Positions 23,601 to 34,698 of a stretch of DNA of 64,000 nt are shown in pieces. Each line of letters starts with the position of its first letter. Within the stretch, counting starts at the first letter, position 1. The stretch comes from Larus michahellis (Eukaryota > Chordata > Aves > Charadriiformes > Laridae), in assembly GCF_964199755.1 (NCBI RefSeq), contig NC_133926.1, positions 186,001-250,000 on the forward strand. Reading direction: 5' to 3'. The position numbers and the translations under genes were made by a program. The notes beneath the pieces are model-generated. The model saw only the letters and a list, made by a program, of their open reading frames with translations. It had not been told where the DNA came from and ran no database searches.

Positions 23601-26079
23601 ATCTAAGGGGTAGATGAGGGTGATCTGGGGGGGTCCCAGGCAGCCCCCCATCACCTCCTCGCTGAGCTTGTCTCCCTCCTCCTTCCTCCCGTTGACGCGG
23701 GCGACTTTGCGGAGCCCCTTCAGGGCCAGGTCGGGTCTCCCCGAAATCACCTGCCACCGGGCTGACTCCACGAACAGCCTTGGGGGGTATGGGGAGAGGG
23801 GTCACGGGGGACCCAGGCATCCGGGGGGGTCCCGGCTCCCACCCTACACCTCCCACCACCGGGTGTCCCCACCACCACCCCATAGGACACCCCACCATCC
23901 AACCCCAACCCAGGAGGGGGGGGGTGGGCGGCCACCTAGACGCCTGTGTTCCCCATACCAGGAGTAGAGGAAGAAGAGGAAGAAGGGGAGGGAGACGACG
24001 AGCTGGAGCCAGCGCCAGTGAGGGAGGCTGAAGGCCACGGCCGCCAGCACGAACTGCCCGAAGGTGTAGCAGTAGCCGTTGATGGTGCCCACCACGGCGC
24101 GCGCTTCCGTCGGGATCCACTCCATGCCTGTGGGTAACCATCAGCACACGGATGGTGGGGTCTATCCCGTGGGATGGGGCCACACTGGGATATCTGGGTC
24201 CCTCCCGCGGCGTGGAGGTGGTGGGGTTGGAGACTGCACGCCTGGAGCCTTCCCAAAGGTCAGTGGTGGTAGAGCCAAGCATGGATGTGTAGGACCCTCC
24301 CAAGGTCAATGGTGGCAGGTTGGAGCCCGGGTCCCCCCAAAGGGTCAACGGTGGCAGGTTGGAGCTTGGGTCCCCCCAAAGGGTCAATGGTGGCAGGTTG
24401 GAGCCCAGGTCCCTCCCAAGGTCAATGGTGGCAGGTTGGAGATGGGTCCCCTCAAAGGGTCAATGGTGGCAGGTTGGAGCCCGGGTCCCTCCCAAGGTCA
24501 ATGGTGGCAGGTTGGAGCTTGGGTCCCCCCAAAGGGTCAACAGTGGCAGGTTGGAGCTTGGATCCCCCCGAAGGGTCAATGGTGGCAGGTTGGAGCTTGG
24601 GTCCCCCCAAAGGGTCAACAGTGGCAGGTTGGAGCCTGGGTCCCTCCCAAGGTCAATGGTGACAGGTTGGAGCTTGGGTCCCCCCAAAGGGTCAACGGTG
24701 GCAGGGTTGGAGCCCGGGTCCCTCCCATGGGTCAATGGTATCAGGGTTGGAGCCCGGATGCTTCCCATGGGATAGGGGTGGTAGGACCAAGCCCAGACAC
24801 CCAGATCCCTCCCGGGGGATAGGGGTGGTGGGACCAAGCCCAGAGCCCTGGGTCCCCAGCTCACAGAGGGAGGCGGAGTTGAGGGAGACCCCGGCCATGG
24901 CCAGGCCCGCCAGGAACCGGCAGAGACAGTAGACGACGAAGGTGGGGGCGGCCGCGGTGCCGGCCCCCGTCACCCCCAGCTGCAGGTAGCACCAGGTCAG
25001 CAGCGCCCGGCGCCCGAACCTGCTGGGACACGGTGCTGGGGGCACTGGGATGGGGGACATGGGGGGCTGGGATGCTGACGTGGGGCGCTGGGGGTGCTGG
25101 GGAGGGGGATGCGGGGTGCTGGAGCCGCTGGGATGGGGGATGAGGGCTCCTGGGGGCGCTGGGATGGGGGCGGTGGGGACCTCGTGCCGTTAGGATGGGG
25201 ACATGGGTGCTGGGACTGGGGGGACGTGGGGCGCTGGGAATCCTGGGACAGGGACGTGGGGCACTGGGACGGGGACACAAGGCGTTTGGAATACTGGGAC
25301 GGGGAATATGGGCACCGTGAATACTGGGATGAGTGATGTGGGGACAGTGGGACAAGCTGTACTGGGACGGACCCAGCCTGGGGGCGCTGGGGACACTGGG
25401 AGACCAGGGGCCGGGGGAAGGGGAGGACGTCCCTGTGCGTAGCCCTCCCCTCTCCCCCTTCCCAGTTCCTCCCAGTTTATCCCAGTACAGCTCTGGGGTG
25501 CCCACGCACTTGTCGGAGAGGATCCCGAAGAGGCTAGAGCCCAGGAGGATCCCGGCCATGTAGATGGATTGGGCCACCTGCCTCAGCTTCTTGGACTCGC
25601 ACACCAGGTCCCACTGCCACCAGGAAAGGACACGGGGGTCAACACCCGGACACCTGCGTCCCCACTCGCCCCCCCAGGGCGGGTTGTGGGCCACCCCTCA
25701 CCTCGGTAACGATGGTGTGGGCGAAGATGCCATCCTGGTAGGTCCAGCCATCATGGCAAGGCTCGGTGGCCGCCCCGTTGGCCGTACCGTTGACCGTGCC
25801 GTTGACATCCAAGAGGTGCCACTGGAGCTCCACGTAGCGGCGGCAGCGCTGGGGACGATGGTGGCCGTCGGAGGGGATGGAGATGAGGAGGGGGACATCC
25901 CCAGTGCTGTCATTGGCCACGGGCCGAGGCCGGCAGTGGTGCTCGGGGACACCGGCGGTGAAGTTCTGCAGAAGGTTGTGGCTGGCGAGCATGAGCAGCG
26001 GAATGGCCAGGGCGGCCACGTAGGTCACCTGGAAGCGGCCCATCCCGCCCAGGCGGGCCAGCAGCTCCACAAAGGTCAT
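20675..26079 (-). CDS. SLC22 organic anion transporter A (OAT clade), 545 aa
   Basis: Coding exons (transcript order): 26079-25702, 25613-25510, 25019-24865, 24127-23959, 23778-23655, 23070-22961, 22802-22588, 22108-22000, 21366-21163, 20744-20675; total 1638 nt. Start ATG 26079-26077 ([20 protein letters not shown]). The family pattern is clear: TMH1 then [11 protein letters not shown], a glycosylated cysteine-containing extracellular loop with NGTVNGT sequons, [15 protein letters not shown]-type junction ([20 protein letters not shown]), MFS signature LSDKFGRR, ESARW after TMH6, [39 protein letters not shown], and [10 protein letters not shown] after TMH12. Predicted plasma-membrane 12-TM organic anion exchanger. 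The intron after exon 6 uses a GC donor (TG|GCAAGT). Conserved exon sizes (104, 155, 169, 124, 215, 109) match the SLC22A6/A8/A20 group. The exact mammalian orthologue is unclear; position near CDC42EP2 hints at SLC22A20 (OAT6) relatives. Confidence 0.93.
20770..21010. repeat. 24-bp minisatellite in intron 9 of transporter A
   Basis: About ten units of CCCCAAAACCTTTGTCCCTT plus CTCA, with variants CCCGAAAACC and CCCCAAAAACCTTCACCC. Confidence 0.9.
21370..21960. repeat. GGAT/TGGA-rich tetranucleotide array in intron 8 of transporter A
   Basis: Degenerate GGATGGAT repeat, with a pure run near 21733-21762 and interspersed GGTTGGGTTGA and GATGAAGAGG units. Confidence 0.9.
22170..22580. repeat. 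CCATCC-type pyrimidine array in intron 7 of transporter A
   Basis: Degenerate CCTCCATCCCTCC units; at 22448-22555 four copies of a ~34-bp unit containing CCATGCCATTCTCCTTCATC. Confidence 0.85.
22850..22955. repeat. ~19-bp tandem repeat filling the GC-AG intron 6 of transporter A
   Basis: Five units of GTGGGGTTTGCCCCAAAA with small variants. It occupies most of a short 158-bp intron. Confidence 0.85.
23085..23640. repeat. GGGATCTAGGAGG-type repeat in intron 5 of transporter A
   Basis: Degenerate ~15-bp units (GGGGATCTAGGTGGGATC, GGAGGGATCTGG) across the intron between the exons at 23070 and 23655. Confidence 0.8.
24250..24775. repeat. ~37-bp minisatellite in intron 3 of transporter A
   Basis: About 13 units of GGTCAATGGTGGCAGGTTGG + AGCTTGGGTCCCCCCAAAG, highly similar with only a few substitutions and short indels between copies, hence a young array. 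Units are directly adjacent with no variable spacers. Confidence 0.92.
25030..25400. repeat. CTGGGATGGGGAC repeat in intron 2 of transporter A
   Basis: Short G-rich units (GCTGGGATGGGGGA, ACTGGGACGGGGAC, TGGGGCGCTGGG) fill most of this intron. Confidence 0.8.
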
Positions 26080-26121
26080 GGTGGGACGAGGGATGGCGCC
26101 GGGAAGGGGGGCCCGGGGCAG
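26080..26121 (-). other. 5' UTR part of first coding exon of transporter A
   Basis: On the minus strand a long pyrimidine tract followed by CCCTCCAG|CTGCCCC gives a strong acceptor at 26122/26121, 42 nt before the ATG. It pairs with the donor ACAG|GTGAGTGG at 27739/27738, implying a non-coding first exon. Confidence 0.65.
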
Positions 26122-26189
26122 CTGGAGGGCGGCAGGAAGAGAAGAGGTTGAAGGGTGGGCCAAGGGGTGGCGGAGGGACAGAGCTATTG

Positions 26190-27730
26190 ATCTATCGGTG
26201 CCTCGATCAATCGATCGATCGATCAGTCTACTGGTGTGCCGATTGCTCTGCCAGTCAGCGTCCCAACCAACCTATTGATCTGTGGGGGTGTCTGTTGACC
26301 TGCCAGTCTCCCTGTTGATGCCCTCGCTCAATCGACCCATCAGTCTGTCCATCCGTCTCGGTCTCTACTGATCTATCAGTCGCTGGTGGTTTGTTTCTTG
26401 CTACCAGCCCTGCCCCTCACTGCTCTCCCTCCTCCTCCTCCCTCCCCCTCACTACTGATCAACCGACCAACCGACCAACCAACCGATCGATCGATCCTCC
26501 CTCCCTCCCTCCGTCCTACCGGTCTCTCAGTAGGTCCATCCCTCCAATGATCCCTCGCGATCGATTGATCCCTACCGGTGGTTTTGCTCCTCTCCCTCTC
26601 TCTGCGGCTCTCTCGGTCTCTGGCTCGGTCTCTGCGGCCACCCGCTGTCCCCCGGGTCCGTCCCTCTGTCCCTCCCTCCCTCTGCCACTCCCCCTCTCTC
26701 TCGCTCTCTGTCGCCGTCCTTCGCCCCTCACTCGATCAATCGATCGATCAATCGATTTCTCTGTTGTCCATGCCAACCATCACCAGCTGGTGGGTCTGCC
26801 CCGTCCCCCTGCCCATCTATTGACTCCTCACCCTGTCAGTCAATCGATTGATCTGCTGCTCAGTCGATCTGTAGGTCTACATAGGTCTATTGATCAGCCT
26901 TTGCGTCTCCCCCTCCCTATTGATCGATCTGTTGGTCTCCCTGTCGGTCAAACCAACGAGCTCTTTCTCTGCTGATGAATTATTGACCTTTATTATCCAT
27001 AATGTCTTGATCATCCATTGGTCTATAATGTCTCTCTTTATTGATCAGTCTATTGGCCTATATGTTTCTATTGGTCAATCTGTTGATCGGTCCACAGCAT
27101 CTCTATTGATCCATCTGATGGTCTGTGTATCTCTATTACCAATAAATTGATCTATAATTTAGTCATTGATCGATCTCTTGGTCTGTATTTTTCTACTGAT
27201 GAATCTATTGAACCAGGATCCACTGGTCAATCTAATGACATGTCTCTCTATTGATCAATCTATTGGTCTATCAATCAATGTATTGATTTATAATCTTTTG
27301 ATTGATCAATGTCTCAATCTCTCTGTCGACCACTCTGTTGGCCTATAATCTTTCTATTGATTGATTTATTGACCTTTAATCTCTCTGTTGATTGATCTTC
27401 CTGTAGGTCAACCTATTGACCTATAACCTATTGATCAGTATAGTGATCTTTATCTATTGACTGATCTATTGGTCTCTACTGATCAATTTATTGAACTTAA
27501 ATCTCACTATTGATCAATCTGATTGATCTTTAATCTCAATCTATTAACATATAATCTTTCTATTGACCATGCATCAATCTTAATCTCTTTATTGATCAAT
27601 CTCTTGACCCATAATCTTTCTATTGATCAGTCTTCCTCTCTATTGATCAATCTATTGAGCTTTAATGTCTCTCTTGACCAGTCCATTGGCCTCTCTCTCT
27701 CCTGATCAACATATTGATCTCTCTATTGAT
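26190..27730. repeat. 1.5-kb TTGATC-rich repeat in the 5' UTR intron of transporter A
   Basis: AT-rich degenerate array with units such as CTATTGATCAATCT, ATTGATCTTTAATCTCTC and CGATCGATCGATC, dozens of copies. It sits between the 5' exon donor (27738) and the coding-exon acceptor (26122), so it should be spliced out. Left part (26400-26760) is more CT-rich. Composition differs sharply from the GC-rich neighbours. Confidence 0.85.
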
Positions 27731-27738
27731 CCACTCAC

Positions 27739-27919
27739 CTGTCCGTCGCGCTCGTTATCTCCCAACCTCTCCCAGCAGCAAACCCCACTCCCCGGAACCG
27801 TCTGCCAGCAGCTACCACCCCTCCGCCCTGCAGCTGCCCATGGCCACAGCCCTGTCCCCGTCCCCCTCCCTGTCCCCACTCCTATTTAAAGGCACCCCCG
27901 GTCACGGTTAACGTTTGAC
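27739..27919 (-). promoter_or_regulatory. promoter and non-coding first exon of transporter A
   Basis: Minus-strand TATA-like TTTAAATA (27883-27890) lies 15 bp downstream of an HNF1-like element at 27906-27919 (plus strand GGTTAACGTTTGAC). About 120 bp further on is a near-consensus donor GACAG|GTGAGTGG (exon end 27739). The same HNF1 + TATA pairing occurs upstream of transporters B and C. HNF1 control of renal OAT genes is known in mammals; the site here is an inference from motif and position. Confidence 0.65.
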
Positions 27920-28693
27920 TGTGGTGGGACCAGATCCCGCTATGGGTCAGTGGAGACGATCGTCAGGCGGAAGTGCTGGCGCCAGCCACGCCGGTCCCCA
28001 ACCAGGGATGCCCGATGGCTCCCCGGGGCCATCCCATCCTCTCCATCCTCTTCCTCGGCGAGGACACCCCCAACCCCAGGTGTGTGGGGACCACCCCAGC
28101 CCCCCCACCCCAGCTTGTTTTTACCATCCATGGTGGCTGATTCATGGAGCAAAGTCCCCAGAGCCCTGAACTGGTTCCGTGGGAGCCCCTTGGACCCGGG
28201 GCAGGAGGGCAGCGGGAGGCGGCAGAGCGTAGGCAGAATGGGGCAGTGACCGGGGGACTTGGGGGTGGCTTGAGGGGCAGGACACCTGGGTGTGTGCTGG
28301 GTGGCCAGAAGCTTGGGTCTTTGGGATGTCGGGGTCCTTGGGACGTCTGGGCATCCGGGTCTCTGGGTCCTTGGGACATCTGGATCCTCGGCATCTCGGG
28401 GTTGTTGGGATCCCTGGGCACCCGGACATGTGGGTCCTCGGGATCCCTGGGTCCTCCCTGCGCTCTCGAGTGTGACTTTCCCCCCCTCGCAGCTCTGGTG
28501 CGTGCAGGGGGAGGGGAGGATGGTGGAGGGCGGGGGGGACACGGTGCCGAGGACGCAGCACCCCACTGGGTCCCATATTTGCCTTAGGGGCGGGACGGCC
28601 AGGCTGCGCGGGACCCCCTGCGGCCGTGGGAAAACAACCCCCCATCCCCGTCCCCGCGCCCTCCCACCGGTCGCGTTTCACACGATTTTTGCT
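27920..28693. repeat. spacer between transporters A and B, with GGGTCCTTGGGA repeat
   Basis: No gene seen. 28260-28470 is a degenerate ~18-bp minisatellite (TGGGTCCTTGGGACATCTGG type). The rest is unique GC-rich sequence. Confidence 0.65.
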
Positions 28694-28699
28694 TTTATT
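28694..28699 (-). terminator. candidate poly(A) signal of transporter B
   Basis: TTTATT on plus (AATAAA on minus), with a second copy at 28702-28707, about 240 bp past the transporter B stop. Confidence 0.6.
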
Positions 28700-28940
28700 A
28701 TTTTTATTCCAGCGCAGAAAAACCATCCTGCGAAAGCGGCGGTCGGAGGGGATGCACCATCCCCCAGCCTTGCATGGAGAGGAGGACGCCTGGGTCCCCT
28801 CCTTGGCCATGCAAGAGGGTGCCCGTGGTCATCGCTGTCCCTTTGCTCTTCTCGGGGGGATGCGCCCCCCCCGGTTCCACTCCTGCTCCTTCATCTGCTG
28901 GGTCTGAGGGAGTCTTGGGGGTCCCCCGGGAAGGTTGGCG

Positions 28941-31900
28941 CTAGCAGGGCCCTGTGGTGCCCGTGGGCTGAAGTGGGATGTGGAGATCTTGGGCTTCGTC
29001 CTTCTGGGGGTGGGTCCTGGGGGGAGAGGGAGGATGGGGTACAGCTCTGGGGGGGCAGATGGGATTTAATGCTGCTGTTCCCCCTCCTTCCCCATGGACC
29101 TGTCCATCCATCTTCATAGATATCCATCTGTGCATCCTTTCATGCATCCATTGCCGTGCTCTTCTTCCTGTCCACCCATCTGTCCACCCATCTGTCCATC
29201 CACCCGTCCCTGTCCAGTCCCATCCACTCCTGTCCATCCATCCCCTCACACAACCAATCCTCTACCTGTCCCCCCCCACGTCCAACCAACCCTTCTCTCC
29301 CACCATCCCTCCCTGGGTCCACCCGTCCCTCTGTCCCTCCCCACCATCCATCTGTCCCTCCCCTTGTCCTTCCATCCCTCCCATCCCACCTGCCCTCCAC
29401 CTCCTCCACAGTCTCGGGCAGTGCCATGTCCCGTGTCTCCGGCAGGAAGATGGCCACCAGCCCCGACACCACTGGGGCTGCTCCGTAGATGATGAAGGGC
29501 AACACAGGGAAGACCTCACCCGCCATCTTCACCAAGGGGGCCGTGATGCTGCCCAGACGGGCCATGGTGTTGGCCAACCCCATGCCTGTCTGCCTGTGGG
29601 ACACCGAGAGGCCCTGAGGGACCAGCCTGCATGGTCACGGCCACCGTGTCACCTCCCCCAACCTCCAGCCCCACTCCTTACCGAATAACAGTGGGGTACA
29701 GCTCACCCGTGTAGAGGAAGACGCAGTTGAAGGACGCGGCCAAGCAACCCTTACCGAAGACGGCCAGAGCAGTCCGAAGCATCCGCAGGTCTGTGGGGGT
29801 GAGGACAGGACATCTGGGACTCGCTTTGGTGTCACTAGTTGGAGTTGGGTTGGGTTGACGGTGGGTGATGAAGAGAGGAGACCCCAGACACCAGGGTTTC
29901 AGGCAAATCACCCGTAAAAAGCTAAAATCACTCCAGCTGTGGATTATGTTAGTGGGTGGAGCTCGTTTTGTCCCTCACAGGCGGTGCCTTATGGGCTGGA
30001 GATGAAGGGGACACCACGGCCACCGCCCCAGCCCTCACCTCGTGGTACCAAGATGTTGGCCAAGATGGCCAAGCCAGCCAGGATGAGGGCGACGGACTGG
30101 GTGAAGCGTCGCCCCACGAAGGTGATGGTGAGGATGGAGAGCAGCTTGGCCGGGATGTCCACAGCCCCAAAGATGAGCTGGATCACGTAGATGTTGAAGT
30201 CAAAGTTTTGCAGGTCCATGGCCAACCCGTAGTAGGCGAAGCTGGTGGAGAACCTAGGCCAAGAAGAGGTGAGGGGGGGGCAAATCTCACTGGTTGGGAG
30301 GTGTGGGGTAGGATATGGGGGTCACACACCAGCCCCTGGCCTGTAGGGTCCAGCCAGGAGATCTGTGTCCCTTCCTGGAGCACGTGTGGGCCAAGAGACC
30401 TCTGTTGACCGAGTCCTGCACTTTCACTTTCCAATATGGACCCAGCTAAGGTGGGTGGATGCAGGAGGTGTTTGGGGAGGGGTGGCTGAATCGCCAACTT
30501 GGGGGGGATGGATAGACAACCCCCCACTGATGTCCTCCACCACCAGGCGTACCACACGAAGCAGAGGCAACAAGAGATGCGGCGCACAACGGGTGTCCGG
30601 ACCAGGTCAAGCACTGTGTGGTGACTCCCCGATGAAGCCATCTCCTTCTGCATGTAGGACCTCAAGGCCTAGAGGGAGAGGGGGGCGCTCTGGGGTGGGA
30701 GGAGCAGAGAGGGGAACCAGGGTGGAGCTCGGAGGCAGCAGGGGAGTAAGCCCTGGGCAGGGTGGGTGGAGGGTGCGTGGGAGGAGGATGGAGGGACGGA
30801 CGAACAGATGGACGGACAGATGGTCAGATGGATGGACATGGGGGATGGAGATGGGGGATAGATGGGTGGTGGATGGAGATGATGGAGATGGATGGTTGTA
30901 TAAAGGGATGGATGGATGGATGGAAATGGAGGTAGATGGAGATGGATGGAGGGAGGGATGGATGGAGATGGAGGTAGATGGAGATGATGGAGATGGATGG
31001 ATGGAGGGATGGATGGAGGGAGGGCTGAACAGACGGATGGAGAGTTGTCTACAAGGGTGGCTGTAGACAATGTTTTGGGGCTGGAAGGATGGGTGTAGGA
31101 GAGCCCCACTGTTGGCCCTCTACTTGAGGGCCAGGAGAGTGGGGGTCACTTCCCCCCACCCCCTATAAAACACCCCAGAGATGCCCCAGGGGACCCAGCC
31201 AGAGCCTTTACTTCTATATCAAGCTTGTCCCCTTCTTCCTTCTTCCCATTTATCCTGGCCACTTTCTGGAGCTCCTTCAGGGCTTGGTGGGACTTCCCCA
31301 CCATGACCAGCCAACGAGCTGACTCTGTTAACCACCTGCGGAGGAGATGGGGACAGGATCCTGACGATCATCCCACCGTCCCTCTGACACTGTCACCAGC
31401 GATCTGCCCCTCCAGCCATCTCCCCATGCTTTCATCCATCCAACCCTCCGTCCATCCTTGCAGCTTCTATTCATTTCCTTCCATCTGCCCATCCCTGCAA
31501 CCCTCCGTCATTCCATCCGTCCCTCCACCCATCCATATCTCCATCTGTCCATGCATCCATCCCTCCATCTATCCACCCCGGCATCCATCCCTCCATCCAT
31601 GACTCCCTTCCTCCCGCTTCTCCTCCTCACCATGAGTAGAGGAAGAAGCAGAAGAAGGGCAGCGACACAGTGAGCTGCAGCCAGCGCCAGTCAGGGACGG
31701 CGTAGGCGATCCCAGCCAGCAGGAACTGCCCGGTGGTGTAGCAGTAACCCATGAAGGTCCCCACGAGCGCCCGGGTGCGAGTGGGCATCCACTCCAAAGC
31801 TGCCGAGACACACGGAGACATGGAGCAGAGCAGGAGGGTGCCCGGGGCCAGTACCGTGGGGCTGGTGGTGGCCACGTACAGAGGGAGACGCTGTTGAGGA

Positions 31901-33073
31901 CGATGCCGGAGAAGGCCATGCCCGTGAGGAAGCGGAAGACGCAGTAAACCGTGAAAGTTGGGGCGAAGGAGGAGCACGTCCCCATGGTGCCCATCTGAAG
32001 GTAGCACCAGGTGAGCAGCGACCGGCGACCAAACCTGGGTGGTGAAGAGGAAGAGGGGGTGAGGAGGAGGAAGAGGGGGCGAGACAATCCCACGATGCTG
32101 CCCCACCACCCCACCTGCCCAGGGGGATGGGGGGTCCCCTCCTCACCTGTCTGAGAGACCCCCGAAGATGATGCCGCCCACCAAGACGCCAGCCATGTAG
32201 AGCGACTGGGCCAACTGCTTCAGGCCCCGGGAGCTGCACACCAGGTCCCACTGCAGAGGGGCAAGGACATGGGGTGGGACAGAGGTGGGAGAGACCCCTC
32301 TGGCCTCCCTCCTGCCCCCCAAAACTGGCCGTGGTGGCTGGTAGGGTTGAGCCAACGCAACAACCAACGGATGGCCAATGGAAACACGAGGAAGGTGCCA
32401 ATAAACACTTGGCCGCCCTTCCCAGCATCCCCATGGCTGGAAGCTCCTTCCAGGGGTCATCTGGCCCTTTTTTGACCCCCTTGTTGATGGCTACCGTCTC
32501 CCTCATCCCCCCCTTCCCACTCCTGAGCTCTCACAGTGTTGAGTGCCTCCACTACGGGTTGAGCGGGCAAGATACTCCAGTTGGAAGAAGTCAACATCGT
32601 GATGACAGCGGCCCCTTCACTGGTGCCTCAAGGTGGGAACTGCACACGGGATTGGGTGAAACACGCCATGAGCCCCACATCCCACCCCCCTGCTGCTGCC
32701 GTCCTACCTCGGTGATGATGGTGCTGGTGAAGACGCTGCGGTCATAGGTCCAACCATCATGGCAGGGCTCTGTCTCCGGCCAGCTGCTGTTGGGAGCTGA
32801 GCCATTGGCCTCCAAAAGCCACCACTGCGGTGTCACGAAGCGCCGGCATCGCTCACCACGGGGAACCGAGACCCTCAGCAGGTCCTGGGGGTCGAGGCCG
32901 GTGGCGTTGGCCTCCCAATGAAGCCGGCAGCGATGGTCGCTGGTGGCGGCCGTGAAGTTCTGCAGAAGGTTGTGACTGGCCATCATGAGGACGGGCAGGG
33001 CCAGGAGGAGCACCGAGGCCACCTGGAAGCGTCCCATGCCCCCCACGTGCTCCAGGAGGCTGGCGAAAGCCAT
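28941..33073 (-). CDS. SLC22 organic anion transporter B (OAT clade), 545 aa
   Basis: Coding exons (transcript order): 33073-32708, 32250-32147, 32034-31880, 31799-31631, 31335-31212, 30668-30553, 30253-30039, 29790-29682, 29593-29390, 29016-28941; 1638 nt, all GT-AG, phases identical to transporters A and C. Start [20 protein letters not shown], then [21 protein letters not shown] and NGSAPNSS sequons in the big loop, [119 protein letters not shown], and C-tail [13 protein letters not shown]. Predicted 12-TM plasma-membrane exchanger of organic anions. Transcribed in tandem with A and C from its own promoter at 33206-33246, with no 5' UTR intron needed. Orthology to a specific mammalian OAT is not resolved. 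Confidence 0.93.
29095..29395. repeat. CCATCC-type array in intron 9 of transporter B
   Basis: Degenerate CCATCTGTCCACCCATC units adjacent to the exon 9 donor. Confidence 0.85.
30780..31040. repeat. GATGGA array in intron 5 of transporter B
   Basis: GATGGATGGAGATGGAGGTA units; reverse-complement type of the CCATCC arrays in neighbouring introns. Confidence 0.88.
31385..31605. repeat. CCATCC array in intron 4 of transporter B
   Basis: Degenerate TCCATCCATCCCTCC units between the exons ending at 31631 and starting at 31335 (minus strand). Confidence 0.85.
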
Positions 33074-33246
33074 GCTGCCACCGTGAGACCCCGGGAACGC
33101 CCCACAGCCATGCACGCCTGCCCCAAAAGGGATGGATTTCACCCCCAAAAATGCTTCCCTCGCTCCCGCGGTGTCCTCGCTCCACAGGCACCGGGGGTGG
33201 TCTCCTATATAACCCGGCCAACGGCTGTTTTGGGTTAATGTTTGAC
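33074..33246 (-). promoter_or_regulatory. promoter and 5' UTR of transporter B
   Basis: Minus-strand TTATATA (plus 33206-33212) lies 20 bp downstream of an HNF1-like element at 33233-33246 (plus GGTTAATGTTTGAC, which matches the palindrome GGTTAATNATTAAC at 11 of 13 defined positions). Transcription from about 33180 would give a ~105-nt 5' UTR. This is the best HNF1 match of the three copies. Confidence 0.72.
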
Positions 33247-34549
33247 ATCTGGGGTGGGTTTTTTTTGTGATTATTATTTTTTTTTTTCCCAGAAGGAGAA
33301 GGCAGAGGCAGGTAGGCAAAAGTGCAGGCCAGGACAGCGCAAAGGTGTCCGGGGGGGGGGCGGGCCACCAAGCGCCAGCAAAAGGTGGCCAGAGCGAAAT
33401 CCATGGGCACTTCCCTTCCCTCGTTGCGGCAGCAAAAACGTCCCCAAAAGAGGGCAAAATGGGAGCAATCTGGGGCAGGAACAAAAAACAAATGATTCTC
33501 TTTTATTCCATTCTTTTCCAGCGTTGCTTTGTTGAGGGGAAGAGGTGGCGTTTGGAGAGGGGCCATCTGGGACCAGCCTCGTTCATCCGGCTCGTGGGTT
33601 ACTCTCAGGTGGGCTTCCCGGAAAGGCGGGGTGAGGGGGGGGATGTCTCCTGGCTTGGGACAATGCATGGCCTTCGCCAGCCCCATTGGGTTAAATTTTA
33701 GCGATTTCTGTGGTCGAAAGGGGACCGAAAGGTGCTGACGGAGGTGGCCCTGCTTGAGTCAGCGCATTCTCCGCCTGGGGAAGCCGGGGGTTAATTTTTG
33801 ATGGGGTTGGACCAAGGTGGGTGTTGATGGGGCCAAGGGACACGTCGGCAGTTGGGAGCAAGGGCCATGGTGGCCTCAGGGGGGAAATCGGGGAAGGGGC
33901 ATCATGGTGGCAGCACCATGGGTTGCTGGGAGGGGGCCGGGGTGGGATTTGGGAGCTCCTGACCCTTCCACCCTTCTCTGAGATTTGGGGGGACCCTCTA
34001 CCGGGTGGGTTTGGTGTTACTGGGTGTCATCTTGTTGGAGGTGCCCTCCAGCGTGGTGTTCTTGGGTGCCACCTTATTGGTGGTGACCTCAGGGACAAGG
34101 TTATGAGGTGTCATCTTATCGAAGGTGACCTGCAAAGTGGTGTCCTTGGGCAAGGCAGTTTTGGAGGTGACCTTGGGAACAAGGTTTTGAGCTATCACTG
34201 GAGGTAACCTCCAACATGGGTGTTCCGAGGTGCCATCTTATTGGAGGTGACCTCAGGGACGGGGTTTACAAGGTGTCATCTTATTGAACAGGGCCTCCAA
34301 GGTGTTCTCGGGCATTGTCTTATTGGTGGTGACCTCAGGGACAAGGTTATGAGGTGTCACCTTATTGAAGGTGACCTCCAATATGGTGTTCTTGGGCGCC
34401 ATCTTTTTGGAGGTGACCTCGGGGGCACAGTTCTTAGGCATTGGCCTATTGGAGGTGACCTCAGACATGGTTATTGGGTGTCATCTTATTGGGGGTGACC
34501 TTGGGTAGGCTCAGATAACACCCCAAGACGTTGTCCCCACCAGGGCTGC
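33247..34549. repeat. spacer between transporters B and C, with ~40-60 bp minisatellite
   Basis: 33247-33990 has no recognisable gene. 34010-34510 is a degenerate array of units like GGTGTCATCTTATTGGAGGT + GACCTCAGGGACAAGGTTAT, about ten copies. Confidence 0.75.
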
Positions 34550-34555
34550 TTTATT
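34550..34555 (-). terminator. candidate poly(A) signal of transporter C
   Basis: TTTATT on plus (AATAAA on minus) about 145 bp past the transporter C stop. Confidence 0.65.
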
Positions 34556-34698
34556 CCTCCAAGGACTTCCCCTGGCCCACACAGGGAGGTCACCAGCCAT
34601 GGGGCAGGCAGCAAATTCATACTCGTCCCCAAACACACGGAGACCCATGGAGGAGGGTGCCAAGTGTAGGGTGCTGTCCCCCCACACCCCGTGGTCCT

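Noticed and set aside
24250-24775. CRISPR-like repeat array
   Set aside because: Units are contiguous with no variable spacers, inside a vertebrate intron; it is a minisatellite.
26077-26163. Upstream in-frame ATG for transporter A at 26163
   Set aside because: It lies beyond the inferred acceptor at 26122 and would add 28 non-family residues; MTFVELL at 26079 fits the family start.
32591-33484. Longer N-terminus for transporter B from an upstream ATG
   Set aside because: Would cross the TATA/HNF1 promoter region; the family start MAFASLL at 33073 aligns with A and C.
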